Counted from the stretch's first letter, positions 12,214 through 24,789 are shown. The stretch: DNA of 64,000 nt from Sipunculus nudus (GCA_026874595.1 CM049315.1:76643901-76707900); one strand, 5' to 3'. The notes: a model not told the origin generated them from the sequence alone. Translations and numbers: made by a program.

Positions 12214-13396
12214 ACATTATAGTCTTAACTCTTAATGAGAATTTTACAAAAATCAAAGACACTGCTTGCATGGTAGAAGAACAGAAAATGACATTTAAAA
12301 CTTTGGGTCACAATTTCTGACACTGGTAGGAGTACAGAATTTCTGAGAATCTCTCAGACTTTTGCTGAGAAAAGCTGCTTAAAACGTTATAACATACATA
12401 CAACAGACGGGCCGCATGTAAGCCTGAAAATGGTAAATTTATAGGAACATTTAAATCATATATAAATATTAATATATAATATTAACAGAGGGATCCAGTA
12501 TAATGATGACAATATTCTCAGAGTGGGTTTACAGATGATCGTGAAGGGAGGCAGGGTATGTAAAGTAGGCATTTGGGATTCCGGTGCCATGTGTTTTGTG
12601 GACGCGGGGGATCAGACCACCGCCCGCGGGTGATTACGTCAGGCAGCCTTGGTGACCACTAGGAACTTAATACTCAGTAATTACCTGAATACCAAGCTCA
12701 GGTTAGTGTTATTAGTGTCGTGTTCAACATCATTTTGTCCGCAGGGTGTCGCTCAAACCCAGCAGAAAAGTGAAACTAAAATTGCACGCGCACGACAGCC
12801 GTAACAATAGGCATCCACTAGACGACGCCAATAAGGATTGAAACAATTGCACCTGCAGGAAACGAGCCAAGCCCGATTATGCTGTCTCTTCCTAATAAAC
12901 CCCCGGAGAACGGTGTCGTACAGAATGAAGGCGCCGAGACAAACATGCTTAAAAATCCTGTGAAGAATAACAACACGTAACCAGAACAAATGCTGAAAGT
13001 GATAATAATACTGCTATGGTTAATTAATCCCTACTTTCACTTTCAAATCTCACATTTCCAGATGCATTTAGTTCTATTAAAAAGTGTGATTTCACATTAA
13101 TCCTGTTAATTAAGGTTTTAATTGTGAGGATATATATGGGTTATGTGGTAATATCGAATTCCCTTTGTGTGCAGTAAATAAAATTTCTTGCTGTTTGGTT
13201 CCCTTTTTCAAATGTGTAACAGCTACATCGTCAAGTGTAAAAAATGATCTCGAAACGGATGAGAAGACCTGATGACTCTAGAAACTAAAGAAGATTTCTC
13301 ATTATGAAATATCATTAAACAACATCTTGATCCTGACGCACTCAACCTTTGACACAACGAGAGAAAAGGAAAGAACGGTGATTTTAAATAAGTATT
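12214..13396. other. Non-coding spacer downstream of the protocadherin gene
   Basis: No gene is seen. The 78-codon minus-strand ORF at 12753-12989 has no recognisable feature. Confidence 0.45.
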
Positions 13397-13402
13397 TTTA
13401 TT
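13397..13402 (-). terminator. Candidate poly(A) signal AATAAA
   Basis: TTTATT on the plus strand reads AATAAA on the minus strand, about 210 bases beyond the protocadherin stop codon. That gives a plausible short 3' UTR. Cleavage-site evidence is not available from the sequence. Confidence 0.5.
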
Positions 13403-13610
13403 ATATACACAGAACTATGAGAATGACAAATGCAAATTAACGCCAAAGCGTCCTCTGAAAACACAAACTGTTACTTGCACCAGATATAATGGTTTAACGC
13501 CTGCCCAGGCCTGAGTATTGTTAATAAATGAGTATATGTTTATCACGTACTGACAGACAATATGGAACACGTCAGAAAATGGAATAAGTAAGTGGTTTTA
13601 AATATGCGCA

Positions 13611-13996
13611 TCACACCATCACACTCGTGGCAATACTGCCACGATCAGCGTCAACAATGACGTCATTTAGATCTACTACGTAACTCCCGGAAGTGGTCGT
13701 TGTTCTGTCGTCTTCTTCCTCTTCCGGTAAAAATGGATGCTCGCCATAGCCGTGCACCTGTGCTGCGTCTAATCCGTCTCTGTCCATGGAGCGCTCATTT
13801 CGCATAGGACCCCGGCTCATGTATTGTAAAGGGGGACCAAATGAGGATCCTTTAGACGGATTTTGTCGCATGCTGCTCGTCATAACTGGCTTCTTATGGT
13901 GCTGGTACGGTCGGTCTGACATATACAAGACACCGTTCTTTCGGGAAACATGTAAATGGCGGGTCTTGTCAGGTTTCTGCCTGTGATGGTTGTGCC
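13611..13996 (-). CDS. Protocadherin exon 4 (terminal coding exon)
   Basis: This completes Gly989 and encodes residues 990-1116, ending at TGA 13613-13611. It is rich in His/Arg/Lys at the start (HNHHRQKPDKTRHLH), then YMSDRPYQHHKKPVMTSS, then FLPEEEEDDRTTTTSGSYVV, and ends SIATSVMV. The last residues (V-x-V) would fit a class II PDZ ligand; that is an inference. Confidence 0.92.
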
Positions 13997-16900
13997 CTGA
14001 AATGAGGGAGAAAAAAAATATAAATTACACCTTGGCATTCAGGAGCACTCACTCCTCATAGGAAACATACTCCCTGTTCTTTCAGTTGATTTACGGTAAG
14101 CGTTTACCCTTTGGCTGTAAAGCGTTTTGTAATCAGTGTTCACCAACCCAGACAAGTAGATTTAGTAGCCATTCTAGAATTTCGTGGCAAGTAGGCGCCT
14201 CGTTTTTGGTATGCATACAAATTTGAATAAAAGAAGTCAAGCTAACGTGACAGGATCATCTATTTTGTGTTCTTAGTGTATCATAATCCCCGCCAGGAGG
14301 GTATGCGTTCATCCTCGTTCATGCGTGTGTGTGTGTTTGTTCACAATATAACTCAGACAATCATGAACGGAATCTCATGAAATATTCAGAGCATTTCGGG
14401 AATGGGCCAATGAAGAATCGATTAGATATTTGTATGGATCCGGCACTTGATTCGGATTGAGGAACATTATCAAAGGATTTTCACAATGTAGAGTGACTCA
14501 TGTACGAATGAACCTATAGTAATATGGGACGAAAATGTTAAAGCAAACACGGGTTGGGGAGCATACCTGAATAGGGTCCCCCTTACTTGGCGGAGGTTTG
14601 CATCACTCATAATGCACTTTTCTAGTTTTACCAGTTTCAAGTGAAGTTTATGTAATTAAGGTATTTGATTTTGAGGAAAATGTTTTGGTTTAACTATCAA
14701 ATTCTTAAATGTGGCGGGAACAAAAACGGTACGCGAAATATGGCGATAAAACTCTCTTGTCACACCACGTCTTGGTTTAGTATATGATAATACTAAACAT
14801 ACATTAGACAAATATTTCTTACAAATTATATAGACGTAATCCCCATAGACCCTAAATCTTTTGAGTAAGGTAACATAATACATGTATACATATCATTAAG
14901 AAGCAAATATTTGGTCGTCTCACCGTGTTTGGGTTTGACAGGGGTCAAGGTCGTGGGGTCGGAGGCGTCCCCCTCTTCCACAGTGCCCCGCCCACTGTCG
15001 GCGTTTGATAGATCTGCTGACGTCACACTGTCCTTGTCTTTTTCGGGTGATGACGCGTTCAACCAGTGCTGCATCTGAGGAAAAAAATAATTGGTCTGTA
15101 TTGCACTGTTTGCCAGGAGGGTTGGTTCGCACTAATCCGTGCTCGCGTGCGTGTGCATGTGTTCACAACATATATAACTCATGAAAACTTTAACGGAATC
15201 CCATGAAATTTTCAGTGCATTGTAGGAATGGACAAAGGAAAAATCGATTAGATTTTCGGCACATGACCCGGATTCAGGAATGTCACCAAGGAATATTAAC
15301 AAATGTAGATTCACTTATGCATGTATCACTATGAACCTGGATATAAGAGTCAAATAAGTGAATACAAACACATGGCAGGGGCTTGCATTTCTTGGAATGC
15401 AGATTTCTAGTTTCAACTATTTGTTTTATATTCTAAAAGCATGTTCTACCAAGAACATCGTGACCTGTCTGACTACATTTTAAATCATGCAAAAGAAAAA
15501 CAATTTTTTTTCTCTGAATCAAATATTTTACGTTTGAGGACCAGATCCCTGGTTTCTCTTGTTTCGAATCCTTAAAAGAATTCTTAAAGGTATGGACATT
15601 GACTCAATAATTTTGCGAGTTCTGCTTTAGGAAGAGGCGATTTGATATGTATGTCATTACAGTGCCATATATGTTAACATTTGAAGAGACAGTGTGTGTG
15701 TGTGTGAGGGTGTGTGTGTGTGTGTGTCAGTAAGTTTTTTTCCAGTTATATATATGAAATATATACAAGAGTAATAAGAGAATATAAGAGTAATATGTAA
15801 ATCTCAGTATAAAATGTAGCTACTAATACTTGAAACATATATCATACTAATGTTGCGCTTTAGCAATCACTAGCAATATATACATATAATTTAAACAAAC
15901 GACCTTTGACATCCGGGTTTTAGTGTGTACGCTAAATGGCAGCCCCCACGAACAGTTTCGAGAAACTGCGAGAATAAACCTGTCACAGTGTGAAAGGAAT
16001 GTGAGACGGAACTACTCTAAGGACAACGTCCATGCGAGAAACTGTCTGCGGAGACGGTTTGTTTTGACAATTGGATGTGTTTCGGTAAAGTTTTTTTTCG
16101 GTAAACGCTTTTTTTGGATCACACCCAAATCCACCAATTATCTAAATACCTCATCGTATGATATGGTGTTTTTGGATTGGTATGTTTGAACCTATTTCAC
16201 CATATGATTGGTATATTTTATCAGTGCATTTTGGCAAGAAAATGTGGCCTTCATTGCCTATTCGAGATGGTTCCACTGACTGCCGGTAGGATCAGTAAAG
16301 GCCGATGTAACCATGCGACCCCATCCTTATTTTTTTGTACCAACAAAATATTCGAATGTGTTCACGTAAACTTGATATCATGTAGGGTAGTGTAAATTGT
16401 AAGGTGTATCTAAGACTGCAGCTAAGATATATTGTATGGTGACTTTATTAATACAGACAACAAACGGAGATGGCCAATTCGTGTATTTGCGATTCAACGA
16501 AACGTATGTCAGGGAGCAGGTAGCCTCCGAATGTTTAGCTCTAAAAGAAGTGAAGTTCTAAAACACCCCTGCGTACAGATAAATCCTGCCTTATGTTGGA
16601 AAGTAGTTTCTAATAGAGCCGAGTCTAGACAGAACTCGTTGTGCAAGTTTACGATGAACTACACCTGTCCTCACCACCTCACGGGGGAGACAGGAGCGGG
16701 CCGAGGAAATGGCGGCACTCTAACCCTGATTGACCGCTGGTAATTACGATGGTGTACTGCTCACCTGCCACTGTCGGTCAGCGGGAGGATGCATGCATCC
16801 CTTGGCCTTTAGCGGGCGCTGAGCATCTTGTGCTGATGGGGTAGGGTCATCTGGGAGCTACAAAACGAAAAACATCACGACATAAGAGCTAGTCGTCAAA

Positions 16901-17342
16901 TACCGTCCCATCACAACAAATCTACACTGTCCATTCACTGAGAGCCAATCTACGGGTATATTACTGGTAATGGGACCGTTAATACACTGAGGGAGAATTT
17001 ACAGGTGTATTTCTAGTGATGGAACTATCACTTTCTTGTCTCTATTGTTGTATCTGTGTTTTATTCTTTCTTAACGTCGCCACCCGTATGTTTTTTTCCC
17101 TGCAGATTACAGCAGCTGTAGAAACATTGTGTCCCAAGTATTTATTTCTTCACATATCCACTTTGATTCTGTAACCGTTGGTGTCATCGTTAGTATTATT
17201 GTTACAATGCTGTTAGGTAAACTGTTTTTTTTTCAAAGTTTTTTAAACACTTTCTTCTATGTTTAATTGTTTGCATATATTATGTTTCAACAATTAGCAA
17301 ATTTGAATATTACGTGTTAATTAATTCAATTCTGAAACCTCA

Positions 17343-17384
<42 letters not shown>

Positions 17385-17633
17385 TTCTATTTATAATTTT
17401 TCAGAATATTTGTATATACCGGTATAAGTATATATAAACTGCAAAAAAAAAGACATATTGCAAACACTTGTCAGGATGTGTACCTATATATGTATATATA
17501 AGAGATATGACATTTTTCTGACATTTCGAAATGTGCGTTTTATCTATTATGTAGAGTGTACAATGATATATTACTAATACATTTTCAATAGTATTTATAT
17601 TTTCAATATAAAAATAGACAATAAAATAAATAA

Positions 17634-17674
<41 letters not shown>

Positions 17675-17723
17675 TATTCTTGCCGTCGTTAGTTTGTGTT
17701 CTCAAATTAAGTTAAAAGAGCCC

Positions 17724-17789
<66 letters not shown>

Positions 17790-19644
17790 AGATTTTTTTT
17801 CGGGATTTTGATATCAGCGTCATATTTGCTGTATACTTGCTATAGAAAACAATTAAGTTATACGACTAATACTTTCTACACGCCTACAATCAGCATTAAA
17901 AATAACTGTAGTAACAATTATATTATTAATTCTTCCTAGTATCATTTGCCTGCATGGATACTTATAGGCTAAAGTGTTTGAACCAGGTTTCTTATGGAGT
18001 GTCGATTCCCACGGTCAAATACACAAGAGAATACACCTAACATCACCTTAACCAGTGCACCGAACAGAGTCCATATACAACGCTCAACCCGTAGATCAAA
18101 CGTTATAATATATACTCAATCTATTGTGCGGTACTTTTACTGGCCATAAAACATGGGCCGCTGGATACGTTAATGGACAGTTGCGATGATATTTCGTTGT
18201 TCCCCTATTCCTGCGATATGTCCATGACAAGATTATAACAGGTGTAAAAGCTCCTATAGTATTCAGACAAGATTCGTAACAATGGCGAGGAAATAAGATC
18301 ATTATATTACTGTAGAAGGAAGCCCCTACCAGGCCCCTCCGGGATATTATGTTTGCTGCTATATTTTATAATGGCTTTCAATAAAACTGGAATAAATGAG
18401 CTTTATCTGATTGCTGTGAAGGATTTTACTGACGTGGAAACATCATTTAAAGTTCACTTTCTCTTGGGGTTGATCTTATTAGGGTTGTATCTAATTATCG
18501 CAATATAAAGTTAATTATGTAATATAATTGCAATTTCAATCTTGATGTGTGATTGGGTAACGTATAAAATAAGAAAGGACCTGGAACTGTTTATTGCTAT
18601 GAATCATTTGCTTGAATGTCGTTTCATGTTCAATGTACAAATGTAAAAAAAAAGAATTTTATGCAGTTTTCATGTATCTAGGATATACGGCCACGGCAGT
18701 CACCTAAAACACTCGGTAAAATAAACATTTTCTCCTTTTTCAAACGAGATTAAATGTAGGGAAGACAAAAAAAAGCAGTTTCCTTACAGTTACCGTTATT
18801 TATGATATATAAACCTTGGAAAAAATTATAAAATAGCCACATTTCACATCACCGCGAACCAGAGAAATCCATTTACGGCGGTGGTGATAGAAATAGTTCA
18901 CTGTCACCCAGGCACTAGACAGAAAAATTGTTATTTTATGCAAAGTTAAGCGAGTGGCAGGACCCTCTTCAGAATACAAACACGACAGGGCATATGTTTA
19001 ACCTGTTGGATTATGAACATATATTAAAACACAATAGCTGGTTACACAGCTATTGTACACTGACGCGTGCTGGAATGCGGGGTGGCAGGCGGGACCTTGC
19101 GTTAATTGACGGGTGCTACTAGGCTAGCAGGGCCACTATTATAGATAGCTTAACATGGACAAATTGCTTGTTGGGTATGAATTGAAAGTGGCTGCCAGTG
19201 CAATTTGTGCCGTTTCCATGCCCAAGTGGAGCTTCTTTATGCGCCGGCATGTAACATTGTCAGCACACTGCCAAATACTGCCAAACGCTGCCAAGCCGAT
19301 TACGTCAAGTTTGGTCAAGGGTATGTAAGTGGCTTGGACGGTTTGAAAGGGTGGGTGGCTGGTGCGACTAAAACCCAGGTGTATTTGTTGAAACGCGTGA
19401 CGGGACAAGTCCATGCTGAAGGTGACGTGTGCAAGCGTTGTGACTAAACATCCACGTCATGCATGACCCTTATTACATGATCAAATACTAGTATCTCAAT
19501 GTCATGGCACCGTGATAGAGGAACACATCAATTATTTTATTACAATCACTGTGGCCATGTATGTAACACTTTATATGAATTATTTTCTTCATTTCTTAAG
19601 GAGAGAGAGAGAGACCTTCTAAATGCAGATCTGTTTTACAAACG

Positions 19645-19714
<70 letters not shown>

Positions 19715-22530
19715 ATTAACAGATGCTCTCGAAACAAAACTGCCAAAGTGTGCGTGTGAAAAATATGTATGTTATCAAAGTTACGTGGACTGTAGGTTTA
19801 TATACTTACATGATCACAGCTGACTGACACGTAGGTGGCGTGTATCTGGTTCATGGGATGGGACTTGGTGTAGGCGGGCTGGGGTTTTTCTATGTTTTTC
19901 TCAGGAGTTACTGCAGTTTGATCGTACAGGTTATTATTGACAACTCTTTGCGGGACTTGGTGAGCGTTCAGAGCACGGAGTCTCGTGTCATGCTCCCGTT
20001 TTCTGTATACGAGGTTATTTCTTCTGGCAAGACTGTGGCCTCTAAGTAACACCAGCAACACAATCAGCAGTATAACTATAGTCAGCCCTGCGGCACAGCC
20101 GACAGCAATTACAATGGTGGCGTTCTCCCGGGGGGAACCCCGTCCGGCGGAACTCGGCGGCCGCTGGATAGTTGTGGGAATATAAACTAGAGAACTGTTA
20201 ACGATAATAGTTAGCGGAGCGGTTGCCGTCCGCGGGGGGTGTCCGCTATCACGGGCTTTCACTGTCAGTTTATAAACATCCGTGTGGCCCCGCGGCGGCC
20301 TCGCGTTATTATTCAGGTAGATCTTGCCATTGTGGGTGCTGATCACGAACGGAAAATACTTGGATCTTGATGTGATGGAGTAGGTCACTCTTGAATTATT
20401 GCCAATGTCTTTATCGTGCGCCATCACGGTTGTAATCTGTGAGCCTGCTGGTAAATTAAAGGGGATCTGTATGGTGTCGTTGACGACATTTGGAAAGATA
20501 ATTAAAGGATCATTGTCGTTCACATCTGTCACTTTGACGGCAACAACGGCACGGCTGGCTAAAGTCGGATCCGCGACGTCCTGCGCTACGGCCATAAACT
20601 CTATATAAGAATGGAGCTCCCGGTCAAGACGACGTTTGCAGTAGATTTTCCCGGTGTCCCGGTCAATAGAAAACATGGCCGCGTCGCTCTTATCTTTCTC
20701 TATGTAGTAAAAGAACTCGTTATATGGAGGGGCGTCTTTATCCTCAGCTTTGACGTCGCCGATATAAGCATTTTCCGCATTGTTCTCCTGAATATGAAAT
20801 TCAAACCGGCTTGAGACAAATATGGGTATTTCGTCGTTTACGTTGATTAAGGTTAATTCGATTGTTGCGTAATCTGTTCTGGAAACCGTGCCCTGGTCTT
20901 TTACGAATGCCGTAAAGCGGACAATGTCGTGTGCGACGTCATAGTCCAGAAGAGCTTTCACCGACAGTATTCCAGTGTCCCGATCTATATCAAAAAGTTT
21001 AGTCCCAATCTCTTCATCAAGTGAATATGACAGCTTGGCGTTACGGCCAATATCCTTATCTGTGGCGACTAACCTTAGAACGGACGATCCGATAAGGGTA
21101 TTCTCTGAGATATTTAATTTATAAAAATGTTGTTCAAAAACAGGGGCGTGGTCGTTTTCATCTTGTACCGCTATATGGATTGTTACCCAGCCACTAAGAG
21201 AGGTCTCACCATGGTCCACGCAGGTCATTCTAAGATTCACGTAGTCTTCCTTTTCTCTATCCAGTTGCTTTGAGAGCGTTACTTTATACTCTTGTCTATA
21301 AACATGTGAGAGATAGAATCGGGAATCATTAAAAGAGCATGTGAACTCTCCGTTCCTGCCGGAGTCAGCGTCTGAGATGGAAACGTGAGCGACAGAACTG
21401 TTTATTTTAGTTGCTTCTGACACCAATACTTTGCCCGAAGCTGTAGCGCTTTGGACCGTAATCTGAGGAGCATTATCGTTTACGTCCAGAACTGCTATAT
21501 ACACTTTACAAGTCGCTGTTTGTGCGTTGGTTCTGCCTCCTTTATCCCTTGCCAGGACTTCTAGCTCATAGGAAGCCTGTTGTTCAAAGTCAAGCTGATG
21601 CTTGGACACTAGTTCACCGGTGGTTGTGTTTATTGCGAACATGTGCCCCAGACGAAGCGCAGAATCTGAACTGAGAGAGTACACAACCCTCCCGTTATCT
21701 CCGCTATCAGCATCCAGAGCTAGCACCCTCAGTACCGCACTATGTCTAGGGACATTCTCCGGTACGGCTACTCTGTAGGAGGAGTTGGTAAACTTGGGTT
21801 GATTATCATTAACATCCACTACTTTCACCCGGAGTCTGGCAGACCCGACTTTAGGAGGTTCCCCTCCGTCCACCGCGCTCATGGTCACGGAATACTCACT
21901 TTGTTTTTCACGATCTAATTGTGACCTTATTTTTAATTTGAGTTCAGGAGATGCTGACGCCGCTCTTTGTGGCATGAGTTCAAATAAATGATGGTGTGAG
22001 TTAAGTAAATATTGTTGTATACTATATATGGGGCTATCTGGGTCCAGAGCGGGTGGAATGGTTATTGAATATCCAGGTGGGACAGATTCTTCCACTGTCA
22101 CTGTTATTTCTTTTTGTGGAAACGTAGGAGTGTTATCATTAAGGTCAACAATAATTACTTTCACTTCTACAATGTGGAAATACTGTACAGGTTGTACAAC
22201 GATATCAAATTCGAGTACACATTCGGTTTTGTATGGGCACAGGCCGTTCGCTTCGCGGTCAATATCTGTAGCAGTTTTTAACAGCCCACTGCTGGCCTCC
22301 AATGCAATAAGCTTAGTGGCATAACTTGAGGATAAATATTTGAACTGAAGCGGCGTGTCGGCGCCCTCTGTGTACAATTTATCAAGCGAAGCATCCAACC
22401 GAATGTTTCCCAGCAGAAATCCCCGCTGCGTTTCCTCAATTAGGGTATAATTCACTCTTGTCACTGGCTGCGGTGTCACGCAGGCGCACAAGATTGAGCC
22501 GAGCGCCAGTAACTTCAATAAAACATCCAT
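13611..22530 (-). CDS. Protocadherin, seven cadherin repeats (four coding exons)
   Basis: The joined coding sequence (22530-19810, 16857-16765, 15074-14924, 13996-13611) is 3351 nt and encodes 1116 residues of a single-pass calcium-dependent adhesion receptor. A signal peptide (about 1-21, LLKLLALGSILCACV) precedes seven cadherin repeats. Linkers are DLNDN (129), DVNDN (239), DVNDN (349), DENDH (457), the variant NVNDE (563) and DVNDN (669); repeat 7 (about 677-780) has none after it, as expected. DRE/DRD, DAD and PEN-type calcium residues are visible, as are several N-glycosylation sequons. The transmembrane helix is about 804-829. The tail carries DSGRG (about 964-968), an acidic EEEEDD stretch and the C-terminus TSVMV. 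Seven repeats match the count of vertebrate delta-1 protocadherins; orthology is not shown. The PP1-binding RVxF motif of that group was not found. Splice sites and phases agree throughout. Confidence 0.93.
13997..14923 (-). other. Protocadherin intron 3 (927 bp)
   Basis: Bounded by GTGAGA and TCTCCCTCATTTCAG. It contains a full-length H3 element copy at 14287-14625, so neighbouring introns 2 and 3 each carry one copy in the same orientation. Confidence 0.88.
14287..14625 (+). mobile_element. H3 Helitron2/Helentron-like element, copy a
   Basis: The left end is TCCCCGCCAGGAGGGTATGC. An internal GT microsatellite (14325-14337) and CATGAACGGAATCTCATGA follow. Near the right end, GGCGGAGG is the inverse of the left-end CCCCGCC. 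The 3' terminus is a TGCAT...ATGCA hairpin, then CTAG followed by T. A short inverted repeat placed at the left tip but inside the right hairpin is an asymmetric terminal inverted repeat, the mark of Helitron2/Helentron elements. It lies in protocadherin intron 3. Confidence 0.7.
14924..15074 (-). CDS. Protocadherin exon 3 (tail with DSGRG motif)
   Basis: This 151-nt exon encodes residues 939-988 plus the first base of Gly989, starting MQHWLNASSPEKDKDSVTSA and including SNADSGRGTVEEGD. A serine/acidic DSG-G block of this kind is common in protocadherin tails. The acceptor is TTTTTTTCCTCAG|ATG and the donor is CACG|GTGAGA (phase 1). Confidence 0.92.
15111..15410 (+). mobile_element. H3 element, copy b
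   Basis: Colinear with copy a: TGCCAGGAGGG, GT-rich stretch, AACGGAATCCCATGAAATTT, ATCGATTAGATTTT, GGATTCAGGAATGTC, TGCATTtcttggAATGCA hairpin, CTAG|T. On the gene's strand its edge lies 36 bases before the exon 3 acceptor. Confidence 0.7.
15691..15730 (+). repeat. GT microsatellite
   Basis: Interrupted (GT)n inside protocadherin intron 2. Confidence 0.95.
16765..16857 (-). CDS. Protocadherin exon 2 (cytoplasmic tail)
   Basis: This 93-nt exon encodes 31 residues (908-938) starting LPDDPTPSAQDAQRPLKAKG. The acceptor is TTTTGTAG|CTCCC and the donor is GGCAG|GTGAGC. Both flanking introns are phase 0, so skipping would remove 31 residues without shifting the frame. It is too short to stand out as an ORF; it was found by joining splice sites in frame. 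Confidence 0.85.
17345..17381. repeat. TA microsatellite
   Basis: Uninterrupted alternating AT, in protocadherin intron 1. Confidence 0.95.
17636..17671. repeat. TA microsatellite
   Basis: Follows an AAATA-rich stretch, in protocadherin intron 1. Confidence 0.95.
17721..17785 (+). repeat. Compound repeat C14-(TC)n-(TA)n
   Basis: C run 17721-17734, then CT, then TA; in protocadherin intron 1. Confidence 0.95.
19648..19712. repeat. TA microsatellite, about 65 bp
   Basis: Uninterrupted TA in intron 1, about 100 bases inside the exon 1 donor. Confidence 0.95.
19810..22530 (-). CDS. Protocadherin exon 1: ectodomain, TM and start of tail
   Basis: One large exon encodes residues 1-907, the usual arrangement for protocadherins. 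The start is the ATG at 22530-22528, in a strong context (AAGATGG), directly before a signal peptide. The open frame runs 16 codons further up to a TTG at 22578, but a TGA lies at 22587-22585 and no ATG comes between, so this is the first possible start unless there is upstream splicing. The exon ends at CAT|GTAAGT in phase 0. Reading on into the intron would add only three residues before TAA, giving a possible short-tail isoform. Confidence 0.95.
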
Positions 22531-22739
22531 CTTGTGATAAGTATTCCCAACCGCAGCCCAACGTAACCTTCCAACCAACAGAATTCAACTACGGCCAGAT
22601 TGCGTCGGCAAAATCGTGCTTATACGTCTTTGACACACTTGTTTAAGTTCCCATCTGCGAAATGAGTAGCTGGTCTATGAACTTGTTCCGGAAATTGAGT
22701 GCGTGATCTGAGGCCGACTAGGGGCGGAAGGAAAGACTC

Positions 22740-23050
22740 GAGCTATCTCCCAGAGGCCACTTCCTCCCTTATAGCGAACACACACGCAATTTGACGTCCG
22801 GCGCCGCGGTCCTCCTGCTAATACGTTCTTGTCGACGCTTCCTGTCTCAGAGCGCAAAAAACACCAGAAGAAATATTCAAATACTTCCTTTGCCGGCTCT
22901 TGGGATGATCTGCCATTACAACAGAAATAGATAAAGTAGACTTGGTTGTTCTTAAATCTGCTCTATAGTCGCCGAGCTTATAAGAGTTCCGCGCACAAAT
23001 TATACTATCGTCTGCAGCGCGCCCATTGGATAAAACTTCTGCCACGTGAC
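22740..23050 (-). promoter_or_regulatory. Candidate protocadherin promoter region
   Basis: On the minus strand, upstream of the start codon, there is a CCAAT box (ATTGG on plus, 23025-23029), a TATAAG 47 bases downstream of it (22977-22982), and an E-box CACGTG at 23043-23048. A second TATAAG with a nearby GACGTCA lies close to 22770-22790. The arrangement is promoter-like, but the transcription start cannot be fixed from sequence alone. Confidence 0.3.
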
Positions 23051-24787
23051 CAGTGAATTTTGACAAACGTTACTGCTATCTTAGATTCCTCTTTTAATTA
23101 ATCTAGTAGCAGCATTTGTTGCCACAAACGTTGTCGTAACATTCTACAATAGACTTTAGTCCGGAATCTGTGCTGTGAATTTTTGTAGCGTACATCAGTA
23201 GATTCGGATCACCCAGTATCCGCGCAGCCGGAACGTGGACGGCTGCTGATGGCTTTGATCACTGATCGGTGACTGCAGAAGCAATGGTCAATCTCCGGTC
23301 AGGCTGGAGCAGTGGATCAGAGGCTGACAGGTGTGGTCACTGACTGGTTAGTCTCTGGTCAACAGAGGAGCACCTGCAAGACAGCAAACAGTTAATCATT
23401 CCCCATCACGTGCCGGTTTGCAGCTAAACACACAAATGAATATTAACTCTACTGTTGACATGAGAGACTATTAAGCAACAAGCAATGAATTCAGCTCTCC
23501 AATGGAAACTCTCATGGTGATATCCATATTAAACAGACCTAGCACCGTTCATGTTTGCAGTGAATCAGTAGACGGCACCCCTGTTCACGGCAAGCCCAAT
23601 TATAAGCAGTGAGATGTCATCCAACACCCCGAAGCACAGTAAACAAGACCTGGTCAACATCAAGATGGACGCCGTCTGGTCAACCGCTGAGATTTGTGGT
23701 CAGGGGTCATCTATAAGTTGGCTGTTATCACCTTTTGTTTAATATACTATGTCTGTCACGTACATCTCTGACTCCGGCTGTCAAACTCATATTTCAGCAT
23801 CTCGGAAGAGGGTGGTGTTGCGGCATATCAACATTTCTTAGCCCTGTTATGTATACCCTGATATGCATTGACGATGCATTCTTCAACTTATCCCTATTAT
23901 CATTATCATCACGAAGAATTCCACTTTTAAGGGAAATTAAATATTTTTTTTCTAAATTTAATATCGGTATAACAAATTAATGTTTTACATTTTTATAACT
24001 GATTATGAAGCATTTCATTAGTTGGAAAATGGAAAGTATTGGTTTAAGTATATGGGAACTGACACTAATTAAGTTTTAAAATTAGCTAGAACTGTGCAAA
24101 AACGACTCACCAAGAGAAATGGAGGCTTTCTCGAATATTAGCTGAACACGTCTTCATATATTAATCATGTCTGAATATTCTTGTGTCCAATTAATAAAGG
24201 AGTTTTTTAGTGAAACATTTTTTTATGTTTGTAATCTGAGAATATTGTAATGGCAGGCTATGATAATGTCAAACAAAACAGTGTCGTGGCCATATACAAA
24301 GTTTTGCTCATCTTTAGCACTTAGTTCACTTCCGTACAATCTAGCAAATTTGCTCTTCTTTTCTCGATTCCATTGCGGATTCCATTAACCTTGATAAATT
24401 ATTCATAGCTTAACGTCCGCGTGCAACTTAAAAGTTATAAAAGATGCCCCTACTAGTTTTGCACGTGGCCATAAAGTTGTTATTTATAGATCAGTAATAA
24501 TATATGAACTATCATCGTCATTATCTGATCACGGACAGAGTGAGAACCACAGATGATCCAGGAAAGAATAAAGCCCCAGCGTCTCTGGGGACGACCTTTA
24601 AGTCTATCTCCGATGTTACTGGGGTAAAACACAAACTCTCACGGGTATCGAATAATTACATACTGAATTGTTCCGGGGAAGACAACGGCTCATATTGTTT
24701 AAAGGATTGTGGAATCTGACTGATCACAAACGGCGTCCTACCTAACGGAGACACTTATACAGAAAGATAAACTTAGCATCCCCCCAC

Positions 24788-24789
<2 letters not shown>
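23051..24789. other. Upstream intergenic region
   Basis: No gene is recognised. A stretch at 23240-23360 repeats words such as GGTCA, CTGACTGG and TCTCTGGTCA without a clear period. Otherwise it is AT-rich. Confidence 0.45.

Larger units (their letters stand above)
15075..16764 (-). other. Protocadherin intron 2 (1690 bp)
   Basis: Bounded by GTGAGC and TTTTTTTCCTCAG. It contains an H3 element copy at 15111-15410 and a GT microsatellite at about 15691-15730. The long plus-strand ORFs at 15923-16743 are antisense or intronic chance ORFs. Confidence 0.85.
16858..19809 (-). other. Protocadherin intron 1 (2952 bp)
   Basis: Bounded by GTAAGT and TTTTCGTTTTGTAG. It holds several microsatellites (19648-19712, 17721-17785, 17636-17671, 17345-17381). 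No alternative tail exon or second gene was recognised; ORFs within it look like chance. Confidence 0.85.

Noticed and set aside
22531-22578. Extension of the protocadherin frame 16 codons upstream of ATG 22530
   Set aside because: It begins at TTG, not ATG, and is preceded by an in-frame stop. The ATG at 22530 has a strong context and is followed at once by the signal peptide.
19840-22646. Plus-strand ORFs across the protocadherin exon
   Set aside because: These are antisense shadows of the coding exon, with no splice logic or domains of their own.
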